The notes below the pieces were generated by a model. The model was given only the letters and a program-made list of their open reading frames with translations, made no database searches and was not told the DNA's origin. The translations under genes were made by a program, and so were the position numbers. From Bacillota bacterium (lineage in GTDB: Bacteria > Bacillota > Sulfobacillia > JACIYH01), in NCBI GenBank assembly GCA_030019365.1, contig JASEFA010000011.1, forward strand, positions 1 to 64,000: a stretch of 64,000 bases of DNA, written 5' to 3'. This document shows, piece by piece, positions 21,810 to 30,842 of this stretch; the first letter of the stretch is position 1, and the number at the start of each line of letters is the position of its first letter.

Positions 21810-23306
21810 TCAGTGGCTTCTGACCCAGGAGATGGCGCGTTCCAGGCGGCGCAGGGTTTCCTCCCGGCCGAGGAGGGCCATGATGTCGAAGAGGCCGGGC
21901 CCCACGGTACGGCCGGTGAGGGCCAGGCGGGTGGGGTGGATGATCTGGCCGGCACCGATGCCGCGCCCCTCCGCGAGGGAACGGTAGCAGTGCTCCACGG
22001 TGGCCGCATCCCAGCCGGGCAGGGCCCGCAGGCGCTCCACCGCCGTTTGCAGCAGGTCCGCCACACCCGGCCGGGCGAAGTGCTTGGCCACGCCCTTCTC
22101 GTCGTAAGTGAAGTCGTCCGTGAAGAAGTAGCGGGTGGCCTCGGGGACCTCGGCCAGGGTACGCACCCGCTCGCGCATGACCCCCATGATGCCTTCCAGC
22201 CAGCGCCGCGTGGCGGGGTCCGGTGGCACGCCGGCGGCGGAGGGGCGGGCCGGCAGGAGGGCGGCCTGGCGCCAGAAGGGCAGGGCCCAGTCCACCAGCA
22301 GGGAGGGAGAGGCCAGGCGCAGGTACTGGGCGTTCATCCAGGTGAGCTTCTCGTTGTCGTAGATCGCGGCACTCCTGGACACCCGCTCCAGGGAGAACTC
22401 GCGGATCATCTCGTCCCGGGAGATGATCTCCTGCCCGCCCTCGGGAGACCAGCCCAGGGTGGCCAGGTAATTCACCAGCGCCTCGGCAAGGTACCCGCGA
22501 TCGCGGTACTCGTGCACCGCCGTGGCACCGTGACGTTTGCTCAGCTTGCTCCGGTCGGGGGCCAGGATCATGGGTACGTGGGCGAACTCGGGCAGGTCGT
22601 AGTCCAGGGCCCGGTAGAGGAGCACCTGCTTGGGCGTGTTGGAGAGGTGCTCTTCGGCGCGGATGACGTGCGTGATCTCCATGGTGGCGTCATCGACCAC
22701 ACAGGCGAAGTTGTAGGTGGGCATGCCGTCCGACTTCACCAGCACCCAATCGTCGAGCACGACGTGCTCGAAGGCCACGTCTCCCCGGACCAGGTCCCTC
22801 ACCACGGTGACGCCCTCCAGGGGCATCTTGAGCCGCAGCACGGGCCGGCGGCCCTCCCGTGCGAGGGCCTCCTCCCGGGCGGGGGTGAGGTCGCGGCAGC
22901 GGCGGTCATAGCGGGGAGGAAGCGCCTGCGCCAGTGCTTCCTTCCGCCGTTGCTCCAGCTCTTCGGGGGTGCAGTAGCACCGGTAGGCGTGGCCGCTCTG
23001 GAGCAGGCGCTCGGCATGGGCGGCGTAAAGGTCCAGCCGCTGGGACTGAAAGTAGGGACCGAACGGCCCCCCCACCTCGGGGCCCTCGTCCCAGTCGAGC
23101 CCAAGCCAGCGGAATGCCTCCAGCATGGGCCGGACCAGCTCATCCCGCGACCTCTTGACGTCGGTATCCTCCATGCGCAGGACGAACTTTCCCCCGTAGT
23201 GCCGCGCGAAGAGCCAGTTGAAGAGGGCGGTACGCGCGCCCCCTATGTGCAGCTCTCCCGTGGGACTGGGAGCAAAACGCACCCTGACCAGTCCTGACAC
23301 CCCCAC
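21810..23306 (-). CDS. gltX: Glutamyl-tRNA synthetase
   Basis: Charges tRNA-Glu with glutamate. 498 residues, class I: FAPSPTGELHIGG (HIGH-like, residues 12-23), the Cys/Cys/Cys cluster CYCTPEE...RRC (catalytic-domain zinc site), PTYNFACVVDD, HVIRAEEHLSNTPKQ, and KLSKR as the KMSKS loop. The C-terminal half carries the anticodon-binding domain. In organisms without GlnRS, such an enzyme also charges tRNA-Gln with glutamate for amidation; the window gives no evidence either way. GTG at 23306 or one of the next in-frame GTGs is the start. Confidence 0.95.
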   Translation of the reverse strand: MGVSGLVRVRFAPSPTGELHIGGARTALFNWLFARHYGGKFVLRMEDTDVKRSRDELVRPMLEAFRWLGLDWDEGPEVGGPFGPYFQSQRLDLYAAHAERLLQSGHAYRCYCTPEELEQRRKEALAQALPPRYDRRCRDLTPAREEALAREGRRPVLRLKMPLEGVTVVRDLVRGDVAFEHVVLDDWVLVKSDGMPTYNFACVVDDATMEITHVIRAEEHLSNTPKQVLLYRALDYDLPEFAHVPMILAPDRSKLSKRHGATAVHEYRDRGYLAEALVNYLATLGWSPEGGQEIISRDEMIREFSLERVSRSAAIYDNEKLTWMNAQYLRLASPSLLVDWALPFWRQAALLPARPSAAGVPPDPATRRWLEGIMGVMRERVRTLAEVPEATRYFFTDDFTYDEKGVAKHFARPGVADLLQTAVERLRALPGWDAATVEHCYRSLAEGRGIGAGQIIHPTRLALTGRTVGPGLFDIMALLGREETLRRLERAISWVRSH

Positions 23307-23443
23307 TCACGACCTGCTCGGGCTTCGCGGCCGCACCAGGCCCCCCGGCGCCGCCGTGGACCGCGGCGTCGCGAGGCGGGCAGGCCCAGGGGGGCGGGGC
23401 TTGGACCCGGGGCCGTCGCCCCCCTCGGTTGGTCCCCGCCCGC

Positions 23444-24367
23444 TCAGATTTCGCCGCAGCGGCGGAGCAGTTCCTCCCATTTGCGGTCCACGTGGGCCTG
23501 GATCTCGTCGATGATGTGCCGGTTCTCCGGCCGGAAGAGGTGGCGGAAGCGCCCCTGCATCTTGAGCCACTCCTCCACCGGCTTCCTCTGGCGGGGCTTG
23601 TAGGTCAGGCGCCACCTGCCGTGATCCACCTCATACAGGGGCCAGTAGCAGGTCTCCACCGCCACCCGGGTCACCTCGATGGTGAGAGAACCGTCGTGGC
23701 GCCAGCCGCGCGGGCAGGGGGCGATGGCGTTGATGAAGGCGGGACCTTCGGCATCGAAGGCCTTCTTCATCTTGGTGACCAGGTCGTTCCAGTGACTGGG
23801 CGACACCTGGGCCACGTAAGAGATGTCGTGCGCTGACATGATGGCAGTGAGGTCCTTGCGGTGCCCGCGCTTGCCCGGGATCACCTCACCGGCGGGGGTG
23901 GTGGTGGTCTCCGCCCCCAGCGGGGTGGCACTGGAGCGCTGGATGCCAGTGTTCATGTACGCCTCGTTGTCGTAGCAGATGTACACGAACCGGTGGCCCC
24001 TCTCGGCGGCGCCGGACAGGGACTGGAGTCCGATGTCGAAGGTGCCACCGTCCCCACCGAAGGCCACGAAGCGGAACTCGCCCGGGATCTTCCCCTGCCG
24101 CTTGAGGGAGCGGTAGGCCGCTTCCACCCCCGAGATGGTGGCGGCAGCGTTCTCGAAGGCGCTGTGGATCCACGAACACCGCCAGGCCGTGTACGGGTAG
24201 AGGGCGGTGGCCACCTCCAGGCAACCGGTGGCGTTGGCGGCCACCAGGGAGACGTCCAGAGCCTTGAGGGCCTGGCGCACCACGACGGGCGCGCCGCACC
24301 CGGCGCACAGGCGGTGCCCTCCCGTGAGGAGTTCCGGTTGGCGCGACAGTTCTTTCAGGCTGGGCAT
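23444..24367 (-). CDS. porB: Pyruvate:ferredoxin oxidoreductase, beta subunit
   Basis: TPP-binding subunit of a four-subunit 2-oxoacid:ferredoxin oxidoreductase, which converts pyruvate and CoA to acetyl-CoA, CO2 and reduced ferredoxin. 307 residues: N-terminal cluster motif LCAGCGAP, NATGCLE, and the TPP/Mg signature GGDGGTFDIGLQSLSGA with ICYDNEAYMNTG. A late cysteine in the APCPRG segment completes the cluster ligands. Last gene of porCDAB. Pyruvate is the likely substrate by gene order, but other oxoacids are possible. Confidence 0.92.
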   Translation of the reverse strand: MPSLKELSRQPELLTGGHRLCAGCGAPVVVRQALKALDVSLVAANATGCLEVATALYPYTAWRCSWIHSAFENAAATISGVEAAYRSLKRQGKIPGEFRFVAFGGDGGTFDIGLQSLSGAAERGHRFVYICYDNEAYMNTGIQRSSATPLGAETTTTPAGEVIPGKRGHRKDLTAIMSAHDISYVAQVSPSHWNDLVTKMKKAFDAEGPAFINAIAPCPRGWRHDGSLTIEVTRVAVETCYWPLYEVDHGRWRLTYKPRQRKPVEEWLKMQGRFRHLFRPENRHIIDEIQAHVDRKWEELLRRCGEI

Positions 24368-24374
24368 GACGTCT

Positions 24375-25574
24375 TCACTCCCTCACGCCGAGGTACGTCA
24401 CCGCTTGGGCGGCAGGGCCCTCGTCCTTGATGCGCAGGAGGTCGCGGAATACCCCTTCGATGTCCTCCAGAGATACGTCCCGGCCGCCCAGCCCGTAGAT
24501 GTAGTCCACGGTCAGGGGCCGCCGCGCCCGATCGTACAGGGCGGAGCGCACTTCGCCGAAGAGCGGTCCTCCCAGGTTGGAAAGGCTGTCGGCGCGATCC
24601 ATTACTCCTACCACCTGAGCCGACCCCAGGGCGTCACCGATCTCCTGCCAGGGCCAGGGACGGAACACCCGCACCTTCAGGACACCGGCCTTGATGCCGC
24701 CGGCGCGCAGGGAGTCGGCCACTGCCCTGGCGCTCCCCGCCGCCGATCCGATGGCCACCACGGCCACCTCGGCATCCTCCAGGCGGTGGGCCTCGAAGAA
24801 CCCGTACTCACGCCCGCTCAGGCGGCCATACTCCTTCCCCACCTCGAGGATGACGGCGGGGGCATGACCCATGGCGTCGGCCAGCTGCCGCCGGGCCTCG
24901 AAGTAGGAATCCTGGAGGGCGAGGGCCCCGTAGGTGACGGGGTGCTCCGCATCGAGCAGCGGGTAGCGGGGACAGAACTCCCCCAGGAAGGCGGCCACGG
25001 CCTCATCGGGCAGGACCTCCAGGTTCATGAGGGAGTGGCTGATCACGAAGCCGTCCTGGCAGACCATTACGGGCAGGCGCACGCCGGGGTGCTCGGCGAT
25101 ACGCACGGCCTGGATTGTATTGTCATACGCCTCCTGGGCGTTTTCGCCGTACAGTTGGATCCACCCCGAGTCGCGGGCGCCCATGGAGTCGGAGTGATCG
25201 CAGTGGATGTTGATGGGAGCGGACAGGGCCCGGTTCACCACCGGCATGACGATGGGGAGCCGGAAGCCGGCGGCGATGTAAAGCACTTCCCACATCAGGG
25301 CCAGCCCCTGCGAGGAGGTGGCGGTCATGGTGCGGGCCCCCGCCGCGCAGGATCCCACGCAGGCGGACATGGCCGAGTGCTCGCTCTCCACGGTGACGAA
25401 CTCCGTCTTCACTTTGCCATCGGCCACGAAGGTGGAAAAGTACTGCACGATATCGGTTTGCGGGGTGATGGGATAGGCGGCCACCACGTCGGGGTTGATC
25501 TGCTTCATGGCCATGGCTACCGCCTCGTTACCGGTCAGGGCTACCTTCTGCTGGGTCACTGTTTGCACGGCCAT
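24375..25574 (-). CDS. porA: Pyruvate:ferredoxin oxidoreductase, alpha subunit
   Basis: 399 residues, the pyrimidine-binding partner of PorB: LTGNEAVAMAMKQ, VVAAYPITPQTDIVQ, VESEHSAMSACVGS (the glutamate that activates TPP) and TATSSQGLALMWEVLY. The C-terminal part is the transketolase-C-like domain (VAVVAIGSAAGSARAV, VGVMDRADSLSNLGGPL). ATG start, one base after the porD stop, so the operon is tightly packed. Confidence 0.93.
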   Translation of the reverse strand: MAVQTVTQQKVALTGNEAVAMAMKQINPDVVAAYPITPQTDIVQYFSTFVADGKVKTEFVTVESEHSAMSACVGSCAAGARTMTATSSQGLALMWEVLYIAAGFRLPIVMPVVNRALSAPINIHCDHSDSMGARDSGWIQLYGENAQEAYDNTIQAVRIAEHPGVRLPVMVCQDGFVISHSLMNLEVLPDEAVAAFLGEFCPRYPLLDAEHPVTYGALALQDSYFEARRQLADAMGHAPAVILEVGKEYGRLSGREYGFFEAHRLEDAEVAVVAIGSAAGSARAVADSLRAGGIKAGVLKVRVFRPWPWQEIGDALGSAQVVGVMDRADSLSNLGGPLFGEVRSALYDRARRPLTVDYIYGLGGRDVSLEDIEGVFRDLLRIKDEGPAAQAVTYLGVRE

Positions 25575-25575
25575 C

Positions 25576-25899
25576 TCACTTCACCTCGGTCATTTCCTCT
25601 TCGGGGACCATCTTGATGGCCTTCACCTTGGGCGGGCACTCCTGGGCGCAGATGCCGCACCCCTTGCAGTGCTCGAAGTCGAACTCGGCGATTCTGCCGT
25701 CCTTCACGATGATGGCCCCGTCCGGGCAGAACACCCAGCAGATCAGGCACTGGATGCACTTTTCCTGGGACCACTCCGGACGTACAGAACGCCAGTCCCC
25801 CGTCTGGTAGCGGGCGGCGTTGCCCGCCTCCGTGATCACCGCCCCCGCGGGCATGTCTCTCCACCCGGGGAGCCGGTCCGGCCCGGGCTGCCTGCTCAT
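25576..25899 (-). CDS. porD: Pyruvate:ferredoxin oxidoreductase, delta (ferredoxin-like) subunit
   Basis: 107 residues with two [4Fe-4S] motifs, CIQCLICWVFC and CKGCGICAQEC (CxxCxxCxxxC), each followed by a distant proline. It passes electrons from the TPP site to external ferredoxin. The N-terminal 50 residues include GDWRSVRPEW, typical of delta subunits. It overlaps the porC stop by four bases. Confidence 0.92.
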   Translation of the reverse strand: MSRQPGPDRLPGWRDMPAGAVITEAGNAARYQTGDWRSVRPEWSQEKCIQCLICWVFCPDGAIIVKDGRIAEFDFEHCKGCGICAQECPPKVKAIKMVPEEEMTEVK

Positions 25900-26477
25900 T
25901 CCCCCCTGACCTCCTCGTAGCCCCGACGGAGGGCTTTGACGTTGGCGTCCACCAGCTCCGGTCGGTTGCGGAATTTGTGGTGCAGCTGCTCTTCGGTGAC
26001 CGTGAGGAACTGCTCATAAGCGATGAGTCCCGATGCACGCATCAAGGCCCCCATCATGGGGGTGTTGGGGATGTCCCTCCCCAGCGTGTCCAGCGAAATG
26101 CGACTGGCGTCCACGGTGAACACCTTCCCCTTGTCGGAGGGGAGCTTCAGCCGCGCCCGCATTTCACCCGGTCCGCGGGCGGTGTTGATGAGAATGATGC
26201 CGTCGTCGGGGAGGCCTGCCGTCACATCGCTCTTGCCCACCAGGGTTGGATCGAGCACGATCACCACCCGCGGGCTCTTTACACCGGAGTAGACGTAGAT
26301 GGGCTCGTCCCCGATGCGGTTGAACGCCAGCATGGGGGCTCCCATCCGCTCCGGCCCATACTCGGGGAAGCCCTGCACGAACTTGCCGGCCGCTGCCGCT
26401 GCCTCTGCCAGAAGTACTGCCGCCGTCTTGGCGCCCTGTCCGCCCCGCGCGTGCCACCTGATTTCCGTGGTGGGCAC
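25896..26477 (-). CDS. porC: Pyruvate:ferredoxin oxidoreductase, gamma subunit
   Basis: About 193 residues: EIRWHARGGQGAKTAAVLLA at the N-terminus, FPEYGPERMGAPM and VLDPTLVG are the gamma-subunit hallmarks; the domain binds CoA. First gene of porCDAB. The GTG at 26477 has AAGGGG at better distance than the GTG at 26486, so I prefer it. Promoter and a leader hairpin lie upstream. Confidence 0.9.
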   Translation of the reverse strand: MPTTEIRWHARGGQGAKTAAVLLAEAAAAAGKFVQGFPEYGPERMGAPMLAFNRIGDEPIYVYSGVKSPRVVIVLDPTLVGKSDVTAGLPDDGIILINTARGPGEMRARLKLPSDKGKVFTVDASRISLDTLGRDIPNTPMMGALMRASGLIAYEQFLTVTEEQLHHKFRNRPELVDANVKALRRGYEEVRGE

Positions 26478-26530
26478 AGGCCTCACCCCTTCTCCTTGAC
26501 GGAATTATCTCCAATTTCCCGCATAACGTT

Positions 26531-26560
26531 GAGACCGGGCGCCTTTGCGGCCCCGGTCTC
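26531..26560 (-). promoter_or_regulatory. Hairpin in the porC leader
   Basis: GAGACCGGG/CCCGGTCTC (9 bp) with an inner GCC/GGC pair. It begins soon after the predicted start and is not followed by a T-run, so it is not a plain terminator. Function unknown. Confidence 0.5.
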
Positions 26561-26579
26561 CCAGGACTCACCGATCCTA

Positions 26580-26608
26580 ATGGTACCCCTTGTCCTCGGT
26601 CCCGTCAA
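26580..26608 (-). promoter_or_regulatory. Promoter of porCDAB
   Basis: -35 TTGACG (26603-26608), 17-base spacer, -10 TACCAT (26580-26585; four of six). Confidence 0.55.
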
Positions 26609-26645
26609 GGAAAACTGGGCTGGACGGCAAGACTGCGCTGGGCGC

Positions 26646-26909
26646 TCACGGGATGCACAGCTGCAGGGCGGCCACCATGAGCAGACCCGGGATGCCCAGG
26701 TATCCGACCGCCAGGGCGGTAACCGGGTTGAGGGAGAGATGCAGTCCGAAGAGAGCGCCGGCGAGGTTCACCGCCCACAGGGCCAGGCCTCCCAGCACCG
26801 CTCTCCCCGCCGCCACCCCCACCCAGCGCAGGGGCCGGTAAAACAGCCTCACCACCACGTAAAGCAGGAGCAAACCGAACCCGTAGGCAGCAAGCAGCTG
26901 GGGGTCCAT
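26646..26909 (-). CDS. bofA: BofA-family membrane protein (pro-sigma-K processing inhibitor)
   Basis: 87 residues with two to three hydrophobic segments: LLAAYGFGLLLLYVVVRLF at the start and ALAVGYLGIPGLLMVAALQL at the end. BofA in spore-formers inhibits the SpoIVFB protease that activates sigma-K in the mother cell. Location after recR and the DUF2508 gene is the usual one in Bacillota. Good marker that this organism sporulates. Confidence 0.85.
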   Translation of the reverse strand: MDPQLLAAYGFGLLLLYVVVRLFYRPLRWVGVAAGRAVLGGLALWAVNLAGALFGLHLSLNPVTALAVGYLGIPGLLMVAALQLCIP

Positions 26910-26959
26910 GTCCCAACGACCTCCTGCCTAACGGTATGCCCCGCCAACCACGGGCAGAA

Positions 26960-27265
26960 CTAGCCCGCTATCCTGCCCTGCCTGGCCAGTCTCAACAGGT
27001 ACGAGTAGCGCTTCTGCGCCGCCTCCAGCAGGTAGCAGGCGTGGTCCACGAGGTCCGGATCGGAAACGCTCTCGAAATACGCCCTGGCTGCATCCAGCTC
27101 GCGTTGGGCCTGCCAGACCAGTTCGTCTACCTGGGAGTCAGGGCCGCCCCCCGGGGCGCCTGCAGCCACGCCTCCGTGAGCGCTCCCCTCCTCGCCATCG
27201 GCGTCCCGGGCCCTGGTCAGCCACCAGTTCCGCAGTCTATCCCACGGCTGTCCCACGTCGGCCAT
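26960..27265 (-). CDS. DUF2508 protein (YaaL-like)
   Basis: 101 residues. The C-terminal 60 form the conserved helical pair: VDELVWQAQRELDAARAYFE, then DHACYLLEAAQKRYSYLLR. The N-terminal part has a Gly/Ala-rich stretch. Found between recR and bofA in many spore-formers; the function is unknown. ATG 27265 lies right after GGGAGGA; the frame is open upstream, but without similarity. Confidence 0.75.
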   Translation of the reverse strand: MADVGQPWDRLRNWWLTRARDADGEEGSAHGGVAAGAPGGGPDSQVDELVWQAQRELDAARAYFESVSDPDLVDHACYLLEAAQKRYSYLLRLARQGRIAG

Positions 27266-27431
27266 CTTCCTCCCGAAGACCGCGCCGCCCCTTACTCTAT
27301 ATGCGCGCGGTCCTCCGGAGGATATTATCCGCCCGGGAAGAATCTTCCATGCATCCGGGGGCAGTGGGACGCCGACCGCCCCCTGCATACCGCCCCGTGC
27401 TGCCTGCCCCGCGCGGGCCACCCCGTAGCGG

Positions 27432-28025
27432 TCAGACTTCCCGCCGCCCCTCCAGGGCACGGGCGAGGGTCAGTTCGTCCGCGTACTCCAGGTCGGTGCC
27501 GACTGGCAACCCGTGGGCGAGGCGGGACACCTTCACCCCCAGGGGTTTGAGGAGCTTGACCAGATAGAGGGCGGTCGCCTCCCCCTCCACGTCGGGGTTG
27601 GTGGCCAGGATGATCTCTCTCACGGTGCCGTCAAGGCGGTTCAACAGCTCCGCAATGTGCAGGTCATCAGGACCGACCCCGTCCAGGGGGGATATGGCCC
27701 CCTGCAGGACGTGATACAGCCCCCGGTACTGACGGGTGCGTTCCATGGCGGCCACATCGCGGGGATCTTCCACCACGCAGATGGCACCCCGGTCCCGGTC
27801 CGGGGCCGAGCAGATGGGACAGGGGTCCACATCCGTCAGGTTGCAGCACGCCGAGCAGAGCACCACCCGATCACGGGCTTCCCGCAGGGCGTCGGCCAGC
27901 TGGTGGACTTCCTCGCGGGGCCGCCGCAGGAGGTAAAAGGCCAGGCGCTGGGCCGTCTTGGGGCCGATCCCGGGCAGGCGGTTGAGTTCTTCTACCAGTC
28001 GCGTGATAGGGGGAACGAAGCTCAT
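27432..28025 (-). CDS. recR: Recombination protein RecR
   Basis: 197 residues. Helix-hairpin-helix [20 protein letters not shown] at 14-33, a C4 zinc finger (CSAC...CPIC), then a Toprim domain ([16 protein letters not shown] and [15 protein letters not shown]). RecR works with RecO and RecF to load RecA at gaps. Follows dnaX and ybaB in the classical dnaX-ybaB-recR operon with a 14-base gap. Confidence 0.96.
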   Translation of the reverse strand: MSFVPPITRLVEELNRLPGIGPKTAQRLAFYLLRRPREEVHQLADALREARDRVVLCSACCNLTDVDPCPICSAPDRDRGAICVVEDPRDVAAMERTRQYRGLYHVLQGAISPLDGVGPDDLHIAELLNRLDGTVREIILATNPDVEGEATALYLVKLLKPLGVKVSRLAHGLPVGTDLEYADELTLARALEGRREV

Positions 28026-28039
28026 ATCGGAATATCCCC

Positions 28040-28363
28040 TCAGAATACCCCCGGGATGGAAAGGCCTCCCGTCACCCTGGCCATCTCTTTCTGCACCATC
28101 TCCTGAGCGCGCCTGATTCCCTCGTTGACCGCGGCCAGCACCAGGTCGGCCAGAAGCTCGGGGTCCTCGGGGTCAATGGCCTCGGGACTGATCTGGAGCG
28201 CCTTCACCTCCAGCCTGCCGTTGACCACCGCCCGTACCGCTCCGCCCCCGGCGGTAGCCTCCACAGTCTTTTCCGCCACCTCCTCCTGCACGCGGACGAG
28301 CTCCGACTGCATCTTCTGCACCTGCTTCATCATCTTGGCCATGTTACCGGCTCCAAAGCTCAC
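28040..28363 (-). CDS. ybaB: YbaB/EbfC nucleoid-associated protein
   Basis: 107 residues: [20 protein letters not shown] coiled-coil helix, the [20 protein letters not shown] sheet and a C-terminal helix. Binds DNA as a dimer. GTG start with GGGAGGG; it overlaps the dnaX stop by four bases (GTGA), so translation is coupled. Confidence 0.94.
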   Translation of the reverse strand: MSFGAGNMAKMMKQVQKMQSELVRVQEEVAEKTVEATAGGGAVRAVVNGRLEVKALQISPEAIDPEDPELLADLVLAAVNEGIRRAQEMVQKEMARVTGGLSIPGVF

Positions 28364-30276
28364 GGGGCACCCTCCCTTTCCAGATCCAGGATGTATCCTC
28401 CCCATTCGCACCAGGCGCGCTGCACCACCTCATCGAGCTGATCAGGGGCATCGACGGATGCGGCTCCCCGGACCCCAGCCCGCTCCCGCCGACTTTCTCC
28501 CCCCCTGTCCAGCCCGGCCGCAGCTCCGTTCCCCGCACCGGGCGCAGCGGCAGGGGCCGCACCCTCCCGCCCGGTCGGGACCGACGGGGCCGCGTCGGTG
28601 ACGGGCAGGGCATCCGCCCCTGCGGGAACTCCAGCCCCGGAGTCCGCAGGTACCCCCGCCACTGTTGCGTCATCCACCAGCTGCGTGCAGACCAGCCGGC
28701 ATTCGTGCCCCACCACCTGGGCCAGCACCTGCTCCACCGCGCCGCGATAGGTGTGCTCGAGTTGCTCGCGCAGGGTCGCAAGATGAGGCGAGAACCCCAC
28801 CAGGAAGCGTTTCCCCTCAAGGCCCAGAGGCTTCCCCTCCCGCAGGCAGGCAGCGGCGAACTTGCGCCCCCGCGTGCGGTCGAGGACGGAGAGCACCTGC
28901 TGCCACACCTCCTGCAGTGACACGCCTCCGCTCGCCCCGGCAACGGAGGTAGCTCCGGCCGGACCTGGCTGCCGGACGCCGCCGACCTGCGCTTCAGCAG
29001 GGACGGCGTGCGTGGGGACCCCCGGCTGCGGTTGAGCAGGAGGGGCCGGCGCAACCGCCTGCGGCCGCGCAGCCTCTACCTGCGCGGCTTGAACCATCTG
29101 TGGCTGGGCGGATGCCTGAGCTCGGGCCGCTGAAAGCAGCCGTGGCTGGCCGGATGCTGCGGCCTGCACTTGCGGCGCCTGGCCCTGCCCCCGATCTGCT
29201 ACCAGCCGGAGCAGCGCCAGCTCCAGGGCAAGGCGGGGCTGGGAAGTCCAGCGCACCTCCGCCTCCGCCCGCGCCAGGGCGGTGGCCAGCTCCCACCACC
29301 GGGCGGGCGGGAGCACCGCCGCCTCCTCTCGCGCCCCGGCGGCCTCGCCCGGCGGAAGGTAGAGGAGGGTAGTACCATCACCGCAGGACACGAGCACCGA
29401 AAGGTCGCGCAGATAGGCGGCGAGATCCCGTAGCACCTGACGCATGTCCAGCCCGCGCAGGGCAGCCTGTTCCACCGCACCGAGCAACAACGCCGCGTCC
29501 CCGCCCGCCAGGGCCCGGCCCATCTCCCTCATCAGATCCAGGGGGGCACGACCCAGCACCGCCCACACCGTCTCCTGGGTGATCCCCTCGCCAGAGTACG
29601 CCATCAACTGATCGAGCAGGCTGATGGCGTCTCGCAGGGACCCCTCGGCGTACCGGGCCACCGCCCCCAGGGCCTCCTCCGACACGGGAATCCCTTCCTG
29701 TCGCGCCACCTCCCACAGCCGTTCCGTCATCTCCGTGGCGTCGAGCCGTCTGAACTCAAACCGCTGGCAGCGCGAGGTAATTGTCAGAGGAAGACGATGG
29801 GGCTCGGTGGTGGCCAGCACGAACAGGACATGCCGGGGCGGTTCTTCCAGGGTCTTGAGGAGGGCGTTGAAGGCCTCCGTGGTTAGCATGTGAACTTCAT
29901 CGATTATGTAAACACGTGTGCGCCCCTGGGCCGGGGCAAGTCCCACGTTTTCGCGCAGGTGGCGGACCTCGTCCACGCCCCGGTTGGAGGCAGCATCCAT
30001 CTCGATCACGTCCAGGCACGATCCCGCCGCGATACTCTGACACATGTCGCATTCCAGGCACGGCTCCGGGGCCGGCCCCCGCCGGCAGTTCAGTGCCTTG
30101 GCCAGGATGCGCGCCACCGTGGTCTTGCCCGTCCCCCGCGGGCCGGCAAACAGGTAGGCATGCCCCACCCGGCCCTGGGCGATGGCCCGCTGCAGGGTAA
30201 GCACTACGTGACGCTGGCCCACCACTTCGGCGAACTTCCGCGGCCTCCACCTGCGGTACAGCGATACGTACTCCAC
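28360..30276 (-). CDS. dnaX: DNA polymerase III subunits gamma/tau
   Basis: Clamp-loader ATPase, 638 residues. Walker A GPRGTGKT at 45-52, zinc cysteines 64, 73, 76 and 79, Walker B in VYIIDEVHML, sensor 1 and SRC finger motif (TSRCQRFEF). Residues from about 370 form a long Ala/Gln/Pro-rich linker (AQASAQPQMVQAAQV) and a C-terminal domain that contacts the polymerase. I see no A-run slippage site that would produce a short gamma form. The GTG at 30276 starts the conserved EYVSLYRRWRP; the frame stays open upstream, but only because it crosses the SRP RNA gene. Confidence 0.95.
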   Translation of the reverse strand: MEYVSLYRRWRPRKFAEVVGQRHVVLTLQRAIAQGRVGHAYLFAGPRGTGKTTVARILAKALNCRRGPAPEPCLECDMCQSIAAGSCLDVIEMDAASNRGVDEVRHLRENVGLAPAQGRTRVYIIDEVHMLTTEAFNALLKTLEEPPRHVLFVLATTEPHRLPLTITSRCQRFEFRRLDATEMTERLWEVARQEGIPVSEEALGAVARYAEGSLRDAISLLDQLMAYSGEGITQETVWAVLGRAPLDLMREMGRALAGGDAALLLGAVEQAALRGLDMRQVLRDLAAYLRDLSVLVSCGDGTTLLYLPPGEAAGAREEAAVLPPARWWELATALARAEAEVRWTSQPRLALELALLRLVADRGQGQAPQVQAAASGQPRLLSAARAQASAQPQMVQAAQVEAARPQAVAPAPPAQPQPGVPTHAVPAEAQVGGVRQPGPAGATSVAGASGGVSLQEVWQQVLSVLDRTRGRKFAAACLREGKPLGLEGKRFLVGFSPHLATLREQLEHTYRGAVEQVLAQVVGHECRLVCTQLVDDATVAGVPADSGAGVPAGADALPVTDAAPSVPTGREGAAPAAAPGAGNGAAAGLDRGGESRRERAGVRGAASVDAPDQLDEVVQRAWCEWGGYILDLEREGAP

Positions 30277-30418
30277 CGTGACCGTTGCCCCCTGGTCAAC
30301 TTTTTCGGCACCGGGTCCGCCAGAACCTGCGCACCCCGTCCCCTGGTGTGCACGCTCGCCCCCTGTCCGGGAGCGGGCGCGGCGCTCCCACCCGCCGCTC
30401 TCAGAGGGCGGGCCCAGC

Positions 30419-30445
30419 AAAAAAGGAGCCGGCATCTCCGGCTCC
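30419..30445 (-). terminator. Terminator of the SRP RNA
   Basis: GGAGCCGG/CCGGCTCC (8 bp, loop of 5) followed by TTTTTT on the minus strand, directly after the SRP RNA 3' end. dnaX therefore needs read-through or its own promoter in the 140 bases after it; I see no clear one. Confidence 0.9.
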
Positions 30446-30453
30446 CCCTTTTC

Positions 30454-30724
30454 GGGCCGTGCACCCGTCCCCGACCGCTCCCTCCGGGCGGTATCGGTGC
30501 AGCCGGCTCCGGCCAGGTAGCCCCGCGGCACACGGAAGTGCCCGCTTACCGCTGCTCCCTCCCGGGCCTGACGGGGTTCACGGGTTCCCGTTGCGCGGGA
30601 CCCGGCCCTCGTCGCCACTTGCACCGGCCGGACCCCACAGGAAGACGCCCTCAGACGGGAGTTCAACCCCGCTATAGCGGATTGCGGGTTACAGGGCACC
30701 GCTACCTCCCCGTCTAGCACGGCC
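30454..30724 (-). ncRNA. ffs: Signal recognition particle RNA, large (Firmicute) type
   Basis: About 270 bases with 5' and 3' ends pairing (GCCGTGC/GCACGGC). The Alu domain blocks GGGGAGGTAGCGGTGCCCTG and TAACCCGCAATCCGCTATAG are nearly invariant in Bacillus-type SRP RNA. Helix 8 is present as GTCAGGCCCGGGAGGGAGCA followed by GCGGTAAG with a GGGA (GNRA) loop. It sits between a serine tRNA and dnaX, its usual neighbourhood in Bacillota. Confidence 0.95.
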
Positions 30725-30730
30725 AAGATC

Positions 30731-30824
30731 TGGCGGAGAGAGTGGGATTCGAACCCACGAGGCAGGTTTGGGCCCGCCTACACGCTCTCCAGGCGTGCTC
30801 CTTAAGCCACTCGGACATCTCTCC
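30731..30824 (-). tRNA. tRNA-Ser (anticodon GGA)
   Basis: Acceptor GGAGAGA/TCTCTCC, anticodon loop CTGGAGA giving GGA, long variable arm, discriminator G, encoded CCA. It reads UCC and UCU, so it is the tRNA matching the UCC specifier of the T-box at 34.6 kb. Confidence 0.95.
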
Positions 30825-30842
30825 GCTCCATGTCAAGGTGCC

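Noticed and set aside
21678-23297. 539-codon plus-strand frame opposite gltX
   Set aside because: Shadow of gltX, no motifs.
30277-30726. N-terminal extension of dnaX by 150 codons
   Set aside because: The open frame crosses the SRP RNA gene and its terminator; DnaX homology starts at EYVSLYRRW.
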